This document shows, in pieces, positions 48,849-61,020 of a stretch of DNA of 64,000 nt. Positions within the stretch are counted from its first letter, which is position 1. Every line of letters starts with the position of its first letter. Made by a program: the position numbers and the translations under genes. Under the pieces are notes generated by a model. That model did not search any database, was not told where the DNA came from, and was given only the letters and a program-made list of their open reading frames with translations. The stretch is taken from NCBI GenBank assembly GCA_016858145.1, contig JAEHOE010000010.1, positions 1,550,001 to 1,614,000 on the forward strand, written 5' to 3'. This DNA comes from Edaphochlamys debaryana. Lineage: Eukaryota > Chlorophyta > Chlorophyceae > Chlamydomonadales.

Positions 48849-50597
48849 TTAGGACGAGGGGTTGCGCACGACGCCAACCTCCGCCGGCCGAATGACACGG
48901 TCGTTCAACTTGTAACCTTTCTGCGGACAGTAACCAGTGGCAAGCGAGCCCGGGGTGCGAGCAGCGGAGCAGGGTAGCTTTTGGGCAGTTGGAGGGTGGG
49001 TTGCAGGCCAGGTTGTTGTAAGCAACGCGATGCTCTTCGATCATCCCTAATTTGTTGAGTCCACAGCTACCTTGGTCACGATGGCGATCGTGTTATTCTC
49101 CTTGCTGGGGTCGGGCACGTCAAAGAGAGCATTGTGCAGGTTGGGGTCGAAGGGCTGTCCAGCCGCGTCGTACCGCTCCACGCCGTGCTGCTTGAGCACC
49201 TGTGCGGCAAACAGCACGATACTTGTAGCAACCTCTGCAGAACTTGACAGCAACCACACTACGTGCGATACAGGGCCGCCCGCCCACCACCCTGCTTGCT
49301 GCAGTCCGCCCTCTTCACCGCATCCCGCCGTTTCCCCGCCCCCCGCGCCTTCATGAGGATGTTCTCCGTGGCCCGCACGCCCTCCACCAGCCCCGTCAGC
49401 AGGCTGCGCAGCTTCTCCGGCGGGAGCGTGCCGTCCTCCTTCAGCGCCTCAGGCGGCACCACGCCCGCCGCGCGCTCGAGGTTGTCCGGCACGTCCAGGA
49501 TCGCCTTCACGAAGCCCTGTGTTGGTGGTGCGCAGGGGGACCCACGGCAACGTACCGGTCAGTCTCATACCACAGACCTGGCTTAGCATCAGTAAGGAAG
49601 GCATGTGATTGGCAGTTGCTGCGTGGCTGCATCGCAGAAGATCAGCTGGGGGCCAATGGCTTCATGGATACCCTTCTGCCGTGGGCATACTGGTAGGCTG
49701 GCCCGTTGTTGTAGCCTAGGCCACCCCCCGGGGCCCGGGCCCCCGCCCCCCGACACAAAGCCCGACCGGCATTGTCCTTCCTGGTGGGCCACCTAGCGGG
49801 CCATCCCAGTCCGCAGCTAACCCGCGCAGTACAGCATTTCCGCACTCCCCCGTCACCGGCGGCTGCCCTTGCCGAATCCTAGGCCTCCTTGACAGCGCCC
49901 GCCCAGTCACCTATACCATCCGTACTTCAGCAGACCTGCACGAGCTGCGGTCGGCGTAAGGGGAGGCTCACCTGGATGGCAAACTTCTTGCTCACGTCCA
50001 CCTCCCGCGCTGTCCGGGCACGCAGGTTCTCCATATCCGCCAGCGTGCGTTTGAGGCTGTCGGTGAGGGTCTCCACCTGTGTGGAGCGAATGAGGGAAGG
50101 GATAACAAGTAACGGATGCTGTTGGGCAGGAGGCGCGGCCTGGAAAAGGAGAAGGCAGGGCGCGAGGGGACTCCACACTCCAGCCTGACGCGCGTGGTAC
50201 AGGCGGGCGTACACAGCCCGCCGCGACCCCGTGGCTTCTCCCTGCTCGCCTGCTGCGTGAGCTTGCCCGCCGCCTCCTCCTTCGACTTAAGCTGCGCCAT
50301 CAGCTCAGCGACCGTGGGCTCCGCCTCGTCGCTCGACGTGTCGGCAGCGGCTCCGTCACCAGATGCGCTGGGACCCGACGGAGGCTTCTCCTCCTTTGCC
50401 GCCTGATCAGCGGTCGCATTTGCATCTCCCTTCTTCTCCGCGCTCTCGGTGCTGAAGGGGCGAGCCCAGGCACTCCCACGCAGAAGGATGGGCCGCGCGC
50501 TCACGAGCGATGCCCCGCACGCGAGCGATGACGCGACATCAGGGCGACAGGCAGTCAGTAGCGCTGACCCAAAGCGCATGAGCTGCCCGCCGCACAT
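48849..50597 (-). CDS. MGE1: Mitochondrial GrpE, nucleotide exchange factor for Hsp70
   Basis: Co-chaperone that releases ADP from mitochondrial Hsp70. Exons in gene order: 50250-50597, 49972-50076, 49349-49516, 49071-49199, 48849-48920; 822 nt, 273 aa. Residues 1-50 look like a mitochondrial presequence (Arg-rich, ends RPFST). An acidic Ala/Lys linker and a long helix follow (VETLTDSLKRTLADMENLRART, the GrpE coiled coil). The head domain is KAILDVPDNLERA, HGVERYD, FDPNLHNALFDVPDPSKENNTIAIV and the C-terminal LNDRVIRPAEVGVV signature. Intron 1 needs a GC donor (CAG|GCGAGC). Intron 3 either uses a GC donor (AAG|GCGCGG) or an in-frame GT about 27 nt further on. A second Met at 50579 is an alternative start. 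It shares its upstream region with the GGCT-like gene. Confidence 0.9.
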
Positions 50598-51023
50598 GGT
50601 TGTGAGGGGCGTGTCGCCGGCGGATGGTCCCGGATGGACAGGATTATAGGTCGCTAGGCACCCAATTAGCTCAGCACGCACAGGCCAAAGAGAATCCTCT
50701 GAAGAACTGCTTCTTTTGGGACAAGGAGAATCTGTTCGCGGGGCCGGTGGGTACCCAGCACGCCCGTATTGGAGGCCTTTGCATGGAGCGAGCTGCGCAC
50801 CGCTTCTTTCTGCGGCCCAATTTACATCATACGCCTGATACTCTGCTTTTGTACCTGCCCCCTCTACGCTAGCGCCTTCCCGCACAAGTCCACCTCCCGG
50901 CCACAGATTCCACGTCCTTCTATTGCGTGCCACGTTCACAGACTCACCCTCTGTCGACCTGATTCGCGAGCCTTGCTTGTCCGTTAGCTTGGCATGCGGT
51001 GCACCCCCACTGCGTGACCGACG
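50598..51023. promoter_or_regulatory. Divergent promoter region, GrpE / GGCT-like
   Basis: 426 bp between divergent start codons, AT-richer than its surroundings, especially 50640-50870. GAA...TTC pairs occur near 50700-50735 but their spacing does not match a heat-shock element. Confidence 0.5.
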
Positions 51024-53080
51024 ATGGACGTCCCGCGGAGCGACCTCATGCTGCGTCGGGGCAGCCAGCGGGTTCAGCTGCCAGCGAGGAGAACCTGCGT
51101 GGCTCATGCGATACCCCGAGGCAGCAGCAGCGGCAAGCGCAAACTCCTGAGTTCCGCGTGGGCGGCATGGGCGGGAGCGGGAGCAGTCGCCTGGAGAGAC
51201 GAGACCGAGGTCGAGAGCAAAGTACCAGCTGCGCCGCCGACGCCAGCTCCAGCGGGGACCAGCAGCCCCGAGGCTCGCGAAGGCCCGGGTCCTGTCGCTG
51301 ACGCCAGCGCGGCGCCGGGCGACGCGAGCGCCAGCCAGGCAGCAAGCAGCCCACAGAACGGCAGCAGCAAGAGCCGGTCAGGGGCACCGCTGACGCTGCC
51401 GATACCTTCCTCCATGCCCCCCGCCGCTGGCCTGCCGGCGTTCCGGCTGCCCTCGTTCGGCCAGCGGCGCAAGGACGGCAATGCAGCGACGGACACGGTC
51501 CTCACATTCGCCTACGGGGCCAACATGAACCGGGGCACCATCGCTAAGCGGGACGTGCAGGTCCTCAGGTGCGCTCTGGCCTAGGCTGGCCTGGGTGCGG
51601 CGGCGGAAGCTGACGTGACTCAGCCACACGCGGACACCCTTGCCTGCTGCTGACTGCACACCTGCGTCACCGACCGCCTGCGCCTCGGCTGGTGCTGCGA
51701 CCTGATGTCACGTCCCTCCCTACTGTTTCTGCAGCCGCGACCCGGCTGTCGTGGACGACCCCTCCATCCGCCTGGTGTTCAAGCACCAGGGGGGGTACGG
51801 CACCTTGGAGCGGATGGAGGAGGGCGAGAGCACGGCTGAGGGCGGCCAGGTGAGGCCGTGAGGGTGCGCCAGCGTGGGGCTGACGAGGGCAGGTCGGGTG
51901 TGCAAACAAGGCTGCACGGAGGTCAGCACGGCCTGCCCATCAAGGCCGGAGGTGTGCGGGCACAGACCTCTTCGCTGACCCCATCGACCCGCGTGCCACG
52001 GACTCCCTCGCACAGCACGAGGAGCCTCGCTTCCGCCCGTACGACGGCCACGTGCACGGGGTGCTGTACCGCGTGACGAGGGCGGACTTCGAGAAGCTGT
52101 CCAAGAAGGTGAGACTCGAGGCAGGCTCGAGGGCCTGGTACCCTTACTTGTTTGCCATGGCTCGTGGGGGCACTGTGTGGGGGCACTGTGGAGTCAGGCG
52201 GGGGTCACGTGGGGTCACATCCTGCAAGGCAGCCTGGCGTGACGGGCTGACTCAGCGCTGACAGCTCCTGACTACCGCCCGCCGCGGCGCTCGGACTTGC
52301 TCCCCGCAGGAGGGCGGCTACCGCGTGGAGGAGGTGCTGGTCCGCACGTACGACGGAGCGCAGTACCGGGCGCTGGCCTTCGTCTCAAACCCACTCTTCA
52401 AGCTGCCGCAGGTGGGCCCCTGGGGAGGGTTGCTGACTGCTCACGTGCATTCTGTCAGGGCCCCTAACAAGAGGGTTGGGGTTTAGATACCCGCGTGCGA
52501 ACAACGCAGCTGGCACCTCCCTTGGCCCGCTGCCAACATCGGAGGGCAGAGCCGGTGACACCGGTATGCGGTCTTACGAGCGCTGGCGACACCTAGCAGC
52601 AAGGGCGAGGGAGATCTGGGCGAAAGCACCTCCCCCACCACCCTTCTCTCCGTGCCCCTTCCCCCTCGCCCCGCAGGAGGTGCTGCCCACCGAGAAGTAC
52701 GTGGCTAAGCTGCGCGAGGGAGCGGCGGACAACTACCTGGACCCAGACTACCAGGTGGGGGGCCCGCGTGGCCTGGTCACGTGCGCAGGGTGGCTTCATG
52801 CGTCGGGTGATTGCATGCGTAGCCGTAAACCCACGCCTCTTGTCCTGGGGAGCGTGAGAGACCGCCAACCCAGATGGAGATTGCTGCCGCCGACCCACAT
52901 GGCAGCCGACCCACATCGCTGTTGCTGCGCCGCCCATGTTCGCAGGCCTTCCTCAGCGGCATCAGCACCGTATCCTCGGCGGGGCTGCCCTCGGATTACT
53001 TCAACACCCCTTCCCGCTACATGGGCTACGCTTTCCTGGGCATCAGCGCCCTCGTGGCGGCGGCGTTCTTTCTTCAGTGA
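51024..53080 (+). CDS. Gamma-glutamylcyclotransferase-like protein with C-terminal membrane segment
   Basis: Predicted member of the GGCT/AIG2 fold family, which cyclises gamma-glutamyl groups (glutathione turnover). Exons 51024-51568, 51735-51849, 52016-52108, 52310-52411, 52677-52754, 52946-53080; 1068 nt, 355 aa. Residues 1-165 are a basic then Ala/Ser/Pro-rich leader (possible organelle targeting, with one weak hydrophobic stretch). The fold starts at FAYGANMNRGTI, the family's YGSNL-type glycine motif, followed by IRLVFKHQGGYGTL, VHGVLYRVTRADFEKL and an acidic residue in KKEGGYRVEE. The C-terminus, YMGYAFLGISALVAAAFFLQ, is a single hydrophobic helix that would anchor the protein in a membrane, which is unusual for the family. 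Exon 3 has an earlier AG, but only the acceptor used here keeps the frame. Confidence 0.78.
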
Positions 53081-54690
53081 GCACCAGGCGGCGTACGCCC
53101 TGGCGCTCGTGCGGCGGCGGATCTGTGGAGCTTAGTCTGTAGTCGTTCTGGTGTGCTTGCGGTTGCGGGGAGGGGGCGTTCTTGTGCATGGAAGGGCAAA
53201 CGATTTGTTGCCCGAGAGAGAGGCGCTATTGTGTGCAGCCGGGGCGTGTCCCGGCGTCTCGAGACCAGGCTCAGCTGCACCAGGCTCAGCTGCAGCATTC
53301 TTAGGTGAGTCCTCACCTGTGGAGGCGGGAGGCGGGGCCAGCTGAGTTTACACCAGTGGAGTTAAGGTTCTTACCGAACGGCCTCATTGGCTCGGCGTAA
53401 CGGGATTTGCTTCGTGTGAGAGCTGCGATGCGTGTCAGTCTGAGCGATTGTCGGGGCTTCCTTTCGCAAGTATCTACCGGTAGTCCAGTTGTGCGTGCAT
53501 CCTCTTGGATGGGTATGCTGCATGCCACGGTTTGCCGGGCAGCTAGCGATTGGGAGAAGAGATTTAATACTAGTTTCGAGTCAAGAGTGTCGTTTGTTTG
53601 TTGTTCTACCAGATAGTTCAGTAGACTTGTCAGTAGGCTTGGTGATTGAGTGTGTGGGGCAGTCGGGAGACGGGAGGCGGAGGAGCAGGTGGCGATGGAG
53701 GCGAAGTGGAAGGCGTGGGCGGACGAGGCGGCTGCCTGGGGCTTTGGGGACGTTTATAAGGGTCACCGCCGCACTAGTTCTATGGATTGATCTATGGATT
53801 GAGCTTGCGCAGTCATCCGGAGTAGGATGGAGGAGTGTTTCGGGCTTCCCGGTACTACTTGCAGAGCCCCGGCGTGTTAGCTGCGGCGGCCGGGTTGTGT
53901 TCGATTCTGGAGGTGATTCAGGTATGGCACCTGGGTTGGGTGTGGCACCCGAGTTGTTTCCACAGGGGAGGGGGTGTCCTCTCTTTTGAGGAGGACGGGG
54001 CGTGTCAGCATGGTGAGGGTAGGCTCTTAGGCTTCATGCGCCTGCTCGTTCTAATTTTGCAGTTTGTTGGGACGTGTTGTGCGTCGTTTTATGTGGCGCG
54101 TGAGGCTTCAAGCAGTTTGGCAGGTGGTGTGGGCCCGCCTCGGCAGCAGCGACGCCTGAGGAGAGGCGGGCCTGCGTACGTCTTACAAGAGGTGCCTCCG
54201 CTGGATTACCAATCTTGGTGAAGCGTGTACGAGTAACCATCCAGGTTTGTGCAAATTGTGCCGTGTTGTTGTGTTGCATGGCGCTAGGAAGCCCAGACCG
54301 GTCAGATAGTGGCCGGGCGGGCTGTCGACTCTGCACTAGGCATGGCCGGGGTCCCGGGGCTTGGAACGGGAGCGCCTGCTGTAACTCGAGTATTGTTCAG
54401 CACATGCTCTGGCCATCGCCGCTTCTGGACCTGATCGATTAACCGGCCTCTTGGATGGCCGGCCTGCACCGCACCGCAGCCAGACCCAGGGTTCGTGCCC
54501 TCCGCGTCAGCATCACCGAGAGTCCACGCGCGGCAAGTGCTGGAGTCCAGCCAAACCGCGTCCCTGGTGCACTCACAGCACTCATTGTGCGCCTTTGTGT
54601 CAAGCAGCATAGCAGCACATCTGCATCTCACGGTGTTTCAACACCCGCCAACTGGGCGCAAGCTGTTGATGACATTCGTAGCATGACAAG
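53081..54690. other. Intergenic, T/G-rich, GGCT-like 3' UTR and D2HGDH upstream region
   Basis: 1.6 kb with a distinctly T/G-rich plus strand from about 53400 to 54260, unlike the C-rich introns around it. Open frames up to 166 aa (53489-53989) show no motif. It could be a long 3' UTR, a non-coding transcript or an old repeat. The D2HGDH promoter should lie near the right end. Confidence 0.45.
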
Positions 54691-57600
54691 ATGATTGCGC
54701 TGCTAGCTCGCGGACAAAAGCTTGCCAGCTTGGGGGCTCGAGCGCTGCATGCTGGAGTTCAGCGCGACCCCGCCTTCTCGCAACTCAGCGACAAGGACCT
54801 AGCGTTCTTCGAGCAGCTTCTCGGGGGCACAAGCGGTGTTGTCACCGACTCGGACGCGCTTGAGCCCTATAACCGGTGCGGGGGGTTGGGGTGGGGGGTT
54901 GGGGGCACGGACTAGAGGGGGGGCACAGTTCCACAGGCATTACGTGTGGGCAGGTCTGGGCCTTAACGCCGAGTCAGCACATGCGGGAAGGGGTTGAAGG
55001 TTGAGGAGGGTTGGCGCAGGTCCGGTGAAGCAGCGTTCAAGGAAGGCCACCGGGGCCCTGCCCTCCTCCCTGCATCCGCTAGCCCCGGCCCACGCCGCTG
55101 CCCACAGCCGCTCCCGGGTCGCTGCCTCGTGTTGCCGCCACTCACTAGCAGACCGTACCGTGCTGCCTGCAGGGACTGGCAGAAGAAGTATGAGGGCCAC
55201 AGCCGGGTGGCGCTGCGGCCCCGCACCACCGAGCAGGTGAGGCGGAGGTAGAGGGGGTGGGGTGGTCACGGACCGGTACGCCACACGGATCCAGATCCAG
55301 GCGGCTTCTGGTCCTGGCGCTTGCAAAACCCAACCGCTCTGTTATCCCTCGCTAAACCCCTACAAACCCTGCGCCCCCCTAGGTGGCCGAGGTGCTCCGG
55401 TACTGCTCCTCCCGGCGGCTGGCGGTGGTGCCGCAGGGGGGCAACACGGGCCTGGTGGGGGGCTCCGTGCCCGTGTTCGACGAGGTGGGGGAGACGAGGG
55501 GAAGGGGGAGGGAGGAAGGGCCGAGATTGCATGCGGTGTCTGTGTGGTTTGAAGTGGGGGTAGCAGACTGAGCGTGAAAAGGGCACGACGCATGAGCAGC
55601 GGCGCAGATGGTCGCATGGCATACGGCATACGGCAAGAGATTGGCCGCGTAGGGCAGGTGCGGGAGGTAGCGCTGCACCAGCCCCGCGGGCCGTCCCCTG
55701 CAGGGGCTGCAGCGACGTCCGAGCCCGGGCGAGGCGCGTGCTGATCGCGGCCGCTCCCTCCCCCCTCCCCCAGGTCGTCCTCAGTACGGGGGCCATGAAC
55801 AAGATTCTGCACCTGGACGAGGTACGTGCGTACTGCAGGGCGTACGGAAAGGCAGATGATACGGGCTGTCAGTACCACGACGCGATGCACCATTGAGCGC
55901 GGAAGAGCTTCTGCCCCCCTCGGGGCCCCTGTCGTCACCCCCACCCCCCCCTAGCGGACGCGCCCCTGCGCACCCAGGCCCTGGCCCCGCAGCCCTGGCC
56001 CCCCTCCTCCACCCACCAGCCCAGTCCCTCTCGTCCCCTCCCCCACCCCACCCCCCACCCCCCTGTCAGGTCTCCGGCACCCTGGTTGCCCAGGCGGGCT
56101 GCATCTTGCAGGCCCTGGACGAGGCGGCGGCGGCCAGGGGCTTCATGATGCCCCTGGACCTGGGTGAGAGCAAGCCACATGACGGGTGCCTCTGAGTGCC
56201 CAATCTGGGGCCTGGGCTCTAGTCAACACCAGTCACCACCCGTGTGGCGGCGTGTTTCCCCGGCGCGCACTTCTGCGTCAGGACGTGCGCGTTAGGAAGC
56301 GCCGCTCTATGGCTGAGAAGGGGGCACGAGCGCAAGCAGACAGGAGCGGGCAAGTGGTCAGCGAGGAAACGGGGTGTGTGAACAGGAGCACACTCTGTCA
56401 CGCCACGCGCCGCCAGCCGCCTACGCCTGGCCCCCATGCGCCTCAGGCAAACTCTTCTGCCTCCCGCCCGGCCCTCTCCGCGACCCCCCCTCCAGGAGCC
56501 AAGGGCAGCTGCCAGGTGGGTGGCAACGTGTCCACCAATGCCGGCGGCCTGCGCTTGGTGCGGTACGGCAGCCTGCACGGCAGTGTGCTGGGGCTGGAGG
56601 TCGCGCTGCCGGAGCCCATGCTGCCGAGCGGTGCGTGCGGGCGTACGGCAGGTGCTGTACGGCGGTGTGGGGTGTGGCTCCCTGCGGCGCCATATCCCCG
56701 GGGCTTTGCTGTGGGAGCTTCAGCTTGCGAGTGTGAAGCATGCGAGAGAGTCTTAGAACTCTTCGCACTGTTGCAAGTCGCAAGGCCGGCAGGCTGACTG
56801 CGCCGACCACCACACCATGCCATACCACACCCTCGGTGCCGCGCCTGCCCCCCGGCCGCAGGGCCCGCCCCGACCCCCGCCTCGGCGCCCGGCGGCGGGC
56901 GGGTGCTGGACCTGCTGCGCACGCTGCGCAAGGACAACACGGGGTACGACCTGAAGCAGCTGTTCATCGGGGCGGAGGGGACCCTGGGTGAGCCCGGAGG
57001 TTGTTGGGGGCGGGGGGTGGTGAGCAACTCCTCCTGGAGCTGGAGCATGTGGGTGCGGTGCCGCTGGTGCGCTGGACTGTGGGTAGCAAGAGGTCGCCCC
57101 TGGCTGTGGGCCTTCCTGTAGTGCGGCGGTAATGGACGGGCAGCACGTTTCTGCGGTTCTGCTATGCAGCACAGCCTGGGCCAGCATGACCTTGCGTGGG
57201 AGCGCGTCCACCACTCCAGGCACCGCATAGGCTCACCTCCCCTGTGTGCCTCCCGCCCGGCCTCCCTCTGCCGCGTGCGCAGGCATCGTGACGGCGGTGG
57301 CCGTGCAGCTGGCCCCGCGCCCCGCCTCCGTGCAGCTGGCGCTCCTGGCCTGCCCCTCCTTCGAGGCGGTCACCGCGACGCTGCGGTCCGCGCGGCGGCG
57401 CCTGGCGGAGGTGCGTGCGCGCACCCCTGGCCTGGGCACGAGCGGCTGCTACCGCTGGGGGTTGCTCGCGGAGCTAATGGCAGTCTCACCACGCACTGCG
57501 AGGCCTCGTCAGGCGCTGCGATGGGCGTACCGTCAGATACGAGGGGCATCAGGGCCCCTGCGGTCCTATGCACTGCACGCAGGCTTGCCCGGGTGAAAGG

Positions 57601-59979
57601 GCCTGAGCCCTCGCCCACCCACCCCCACCCCCGCTGCCCCCAGGTCCTCTCCGCCGTGGAGTTCCTGGACGCCGACTGCTCCGCCCTGGCCACCACCCAC
57701 CTGGAGGGCGTGGGCAACCCGCTGTCGGGCGAGGGCGGGGGCGAGGGAGGCGCAGGGCGGGGGCAGGGGGACGCGGGCGCGGGGGCCTCCGGGCGCGGCT
57801 CGCCCTTCTACATGCTGGTGGAGACGCACGGCAGCAACGCGCAGCACGACCAGGAGAAGATGGAGGCGTTCCTGGAGGTGGGCGGGGGTGGGCGGGGGTG
57901 GGCGGGGCCGCGGAGTGCTCACGGGTGGGATGGACTCATAGCGCTTGGTATGTGGGTCGGGGACGGCCCGGTCGCGGCTTGGGTGCGGGGGCCTGCTCTC
58001 GCGATCTCTATTCGCGAGAGCGCACGGGGTGGGCAGAACCTTTAACGCAGGGCGGCGGGGCAGGGGCCGGTGGGGCAGGGGCAGGGGCTGGGGTAGGGTC
58101 TGGCGGCTTGGGATTGCGCTGGCCGCGGCGCTGGCGGATCGGCCTTCCTCCCCATACTACTTCTGTCCTGTCCCTGTCCTGCCCTGCCCTATCCGCGCCG
58201 CTTCTCTGCCAGCCTCACCCCTGCCCCTGCCGCCGCCTCAGGCCGCCATGGCCGAGGGCTGCGTGGCGGACGGCACTCTGGCGTCCAGCGAGGCGCAGGC
58301 GCGGGCCATCTGGCGGCTGCGGGAGGGCATCTCCGAGGCCCTTGTGCGCAGAGGTGAGCGGAGGGGAGGGGGGGTCACGGCAGGTCACGGAGCACAAGGC
58401 CTGAACGTGAGGGTTACGAGCGAGGGGTACGAAGGGGTACGGAAGCACAAGGCCTGCACGTTCATGGGCGCCGCCCGCGCGGGCGCCGCGCGCCGATGAG
58501 TGGCCCTCTCACAAGCGACATGTGCCCCGGCCGGCGGCTAGCGCGCTGCACGCAAGTGCTCTTCTCCATCCAGCACACATGCGGCTACATGCTGGGCAAG
58601 CGGGGGGGCGTAACTCGTGCCCCTGGGGTTGGCCGCGACGCATGTGCGCTTGTCGCTGCGTGGACTGGGGTCCCATGCCCGCGCTCACGCGCCCATGCTA
58701 TCAGGCACATCACCAGGTGCATGTTGGGCCGCGGGTCAACGCTACTGGAGCGCTCTAGCCGGAAATCGAGGAATCGCTCCAGGGGGGGCCAGCCACTCCA
58801 TGCTTGGAGCCGGTCTCTCTGAGCAGGTCCAGTGCAATAGCAATAGACGCCTCCGTCCGCCTAGCTCTGACCGCTTCCTAACAGCTTGTCCTGGGCCACA
58901 ACGCTGCCTCAACAAACAGACCGGCCGGCGATGCCCCAAACTGTTACCTAGGCCGGCGGGCTGCCGCTGCCGCTCCAGAGGAGGGCGCGCGGAGGGCGGG
59001 GGCAGGCGCAAAGGGGATGGGCGGTCCGCAGGGACGCATGTGAACTCTCGCGGGAGGGGCGGGGGGGGAGGGGACTAGAGCGCTGGGCGGTAGAACTTGG
59101 TGAGGGGCGGTAAGGGGCGGAGGAAAGGGTTTGCTCAAGAGCAGCCACAAGCCTGAGCGCTAGCGTGAATGCATCCTGCTTATTTCCCAACACCGTGCCG
59201 GACCCCCGCCACCCCCATATTTAGTCCCCAACAGCCTAGTGTCCTTTTCTTGTTCTTAGCCCTACTTCTGTTGTCATCCCTGTCGCTTTCTGGTCCCCCC
59301 CTCAACAGGGGCCGTGTACAAGTACGACGTGAGCCTTCCAACGGCCGTGATGTACGATTTGGTGACGGCGCTACGGCAGCGGCTGGAGGGCGCGGGGTAC
59401 GGCGCGGCTGCGGGTGTACGGGTGGTGGGGTACGGCCACATCGGCGACGGCAACCTGCACCTCAACGTCTCGGCACCGAGGTGAGACGAGGGCGTGGGGA
59501 TGGGGGGTCCTCGGGTGTGCTGCTTCTCAGGGGTGAGGGAAGGGCCAAGGCCAAGTTTCGCGGGCGGGCCCGTGGGTGGGGGCTAGCGTGGCGATTGGGG
59601 CGCTGCGACATCGCGGGCGGGGCCGTGGGTGGCGGTTAGCGTGGCGTTGGGGGCGTTGGGGGGAACGCTGTGAGTGTGCTTTCCCAACTTTCACTCCCGG
59701 GGCCTTGCTAGCCTGCCTCCGTAAAACTCCCCCCCCTTCACCTCCCCACGTGCCTCCAGGTACGACGATGACCTGCTCGGCCTGATCGAGCCGTACGTGT
59801 ACGAGTACGTTGCCCGCCACAACGGCAGCATCAGTGCGGAGCACGGCATCGGGCTGATGAAGGCCAACTGCCTGTCGTACAGCAAGGGCCCCGTGGCCAT
59901 CGAGCTGATGCGACGCATCAAGGGTTTGGTGGACCCACATGGGATCCTGAACCCGTACAAGGTGCTTCCCAAGCCCTAG
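54691..59979 (+). CDS. D2HGDH: D-2-hydroxyglutarate dehydrogenase
   Basis: FAD flavoprotein that oxidises D-2-hydroxyglutarate to 2-oxoglutarate, mitochondrial in plants, passing electrons to ETF. Exons 54691-54875, 55173-55236, 55383-55484, 55774-55821, 56070-56163, 56496-56630, 56862-56987, 57283-57410, 57644-57877, 58242-58353, 59309-59480, 59760-59979; 1620 nt, 539 aa. The short N-terminus looks like a mitochondrial presequence. The FAD-binding PCMH domain shows [43 protein letters not shown] and [13 protein letters not shown]. The C-terminal FAD-oxidase domain has [27 protein letters not shown] and [12 protein letters not shown] Gly/Ala insert interrupts the domain in exon 9 (57715-57800). 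The ~955-bp intron 58354-59308 hosts a 540-bp repeat. Confidence 0.94.
58444..58983 (+). repeat. 540-bp interspersed repeat, copy 1, in D2HGDH intron
   Basis: Direct copy of 61021-61560 with only a handful of substitutions. It begins cacaaggcctgcacgtt, has a GC palindrome (ggcgcc...ggcgcc) within its first 50 bp, and ends about gctgccgctgccgctcc. No terminal inverted repeats or clear target-site duplication are visible. A partial echo of its start (agcacaaggcctg) lies at about 58388-58400. Confidence 0.9.
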
Positions 59980-61019
59980 GCTTCGGACAAGGGGACAGGG
60001 GCTGGCGTGGTTGATTTAATCACGGGGCCAGGTGCCCAATGCGAGGTGTCGCGCCGTCCTCCGTGTGTGAGGCTTCAGTGATGAGGGAGGCTACATCTCG
60101 GACGCCAAGCGAGAGACGCTCAGGAGACACTTCAGGGGGGATGCGGGAATGCGTGGCGGTGCGGTCCCCCCCACTCATGGGCGGAGGCTGCTGGTGTGGG
60201 CCGGTCGGAGGCCTGCCATAGGGACGGCGGAAGTGAGTAGCAACTTGGCCGAGAAGCCAGCGCGGCGTGGGTGGTGCCCGGCCGTGCCCCGCCCGTGCTG
60301 TGGTGGCCCAGGTGTAGAGCTGAGCTGTGGTGGGGTTAGGTTGGCGAATGGCACCAGATCAATCTCACGGAGGCCCCAGGACTAATCAATCCGGCGGAGC
60401 ACAGCCGAGCGCGGGCGGGAGCGCAGGCGGCTGGCGGCGCGCTGAAGCGCAGGCATGAGAAGTGTTAGTTGTGTGGGCGGGCAGACGCTTTGTCCCCGCA
60501 AGGGCGGCTCCTTTGTGACCACAGTGGAATTGGAGCGGGGGCACAAAGGCAAGCACACACCTGCCGTCACCTGCTGCGTGCTGCCCCACGGGTTTGTAAC
60601 TGGCGAGTGTCGGGGCAGGAGGTGGCGGCACCAGCAGGCGGATTCTGGACACTTGTGACGGGGTTCTGGAGAGGTGGTGGAGGCGACAGCGCAGCAGGGC
60701 TAGGAATGCCTGCACCTCGCGCCTCCTGACTACCAGCTGCATCAGATGCCACGAAGTCCTTGGGTGCAGGCGTGTCGCCCGGCGCGGCTCCCCGGCTCGA
60801 GCCCGTCGTAAGCGCACGGAAGGTACAGCAAAGAGTTGCTTCAAGGGCAGGCTCCACAGCTTCCGCAGCTGATAGGCGCGGGGACCGAAGGCTTGGGTAG
60901 CGCGGGCGCGGGAGGCGCCGACCTGCGCGCCCAGACTCGGGGGGGCGTCGCACGGCCCGACCTAGGCACGCCCAGACACGCCAAGTGTGACCCTCACCAC
61001 GCACGCCCCAAGTGTTCCT
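59980..61019. other. Intergenic between D2HGDH and repeat copy 2
   Basis: 1.04 kb containing the D2HGDH 3' UTR. A TGTAA poly(A)-signal candidate lies at about 60594-60598. Open frames up to about 150 aa on the minus strand (60386-61025) show no domain. Nothing else could be assigned. Confidence 0.4.
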
Positions 61020-61020
61020 G

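Noticed and set aside
50695..50740. Heat-shock element in the GrpE promoter (GAA...TTC pairs)
   Set aside because: The GAA and TTC units are four bases apart, not two, and do not form the three alternating 5-bp modules of a real element.
53489..53989. 166-aa ORF in the T/G-rich region after the GGCT-like gene
   Set aside because: No motif, no splice continuation and an unusual composition make a 3' UTR or non-coding sequence more likely.
58444..58983. Short ORFs (about 78-153 aa) inside the 540-bp repeat as transposase remnants
   Set aside because: The frames show no transposase or RT motif, and the two copies differ by substitutions without any coding bias I can see.
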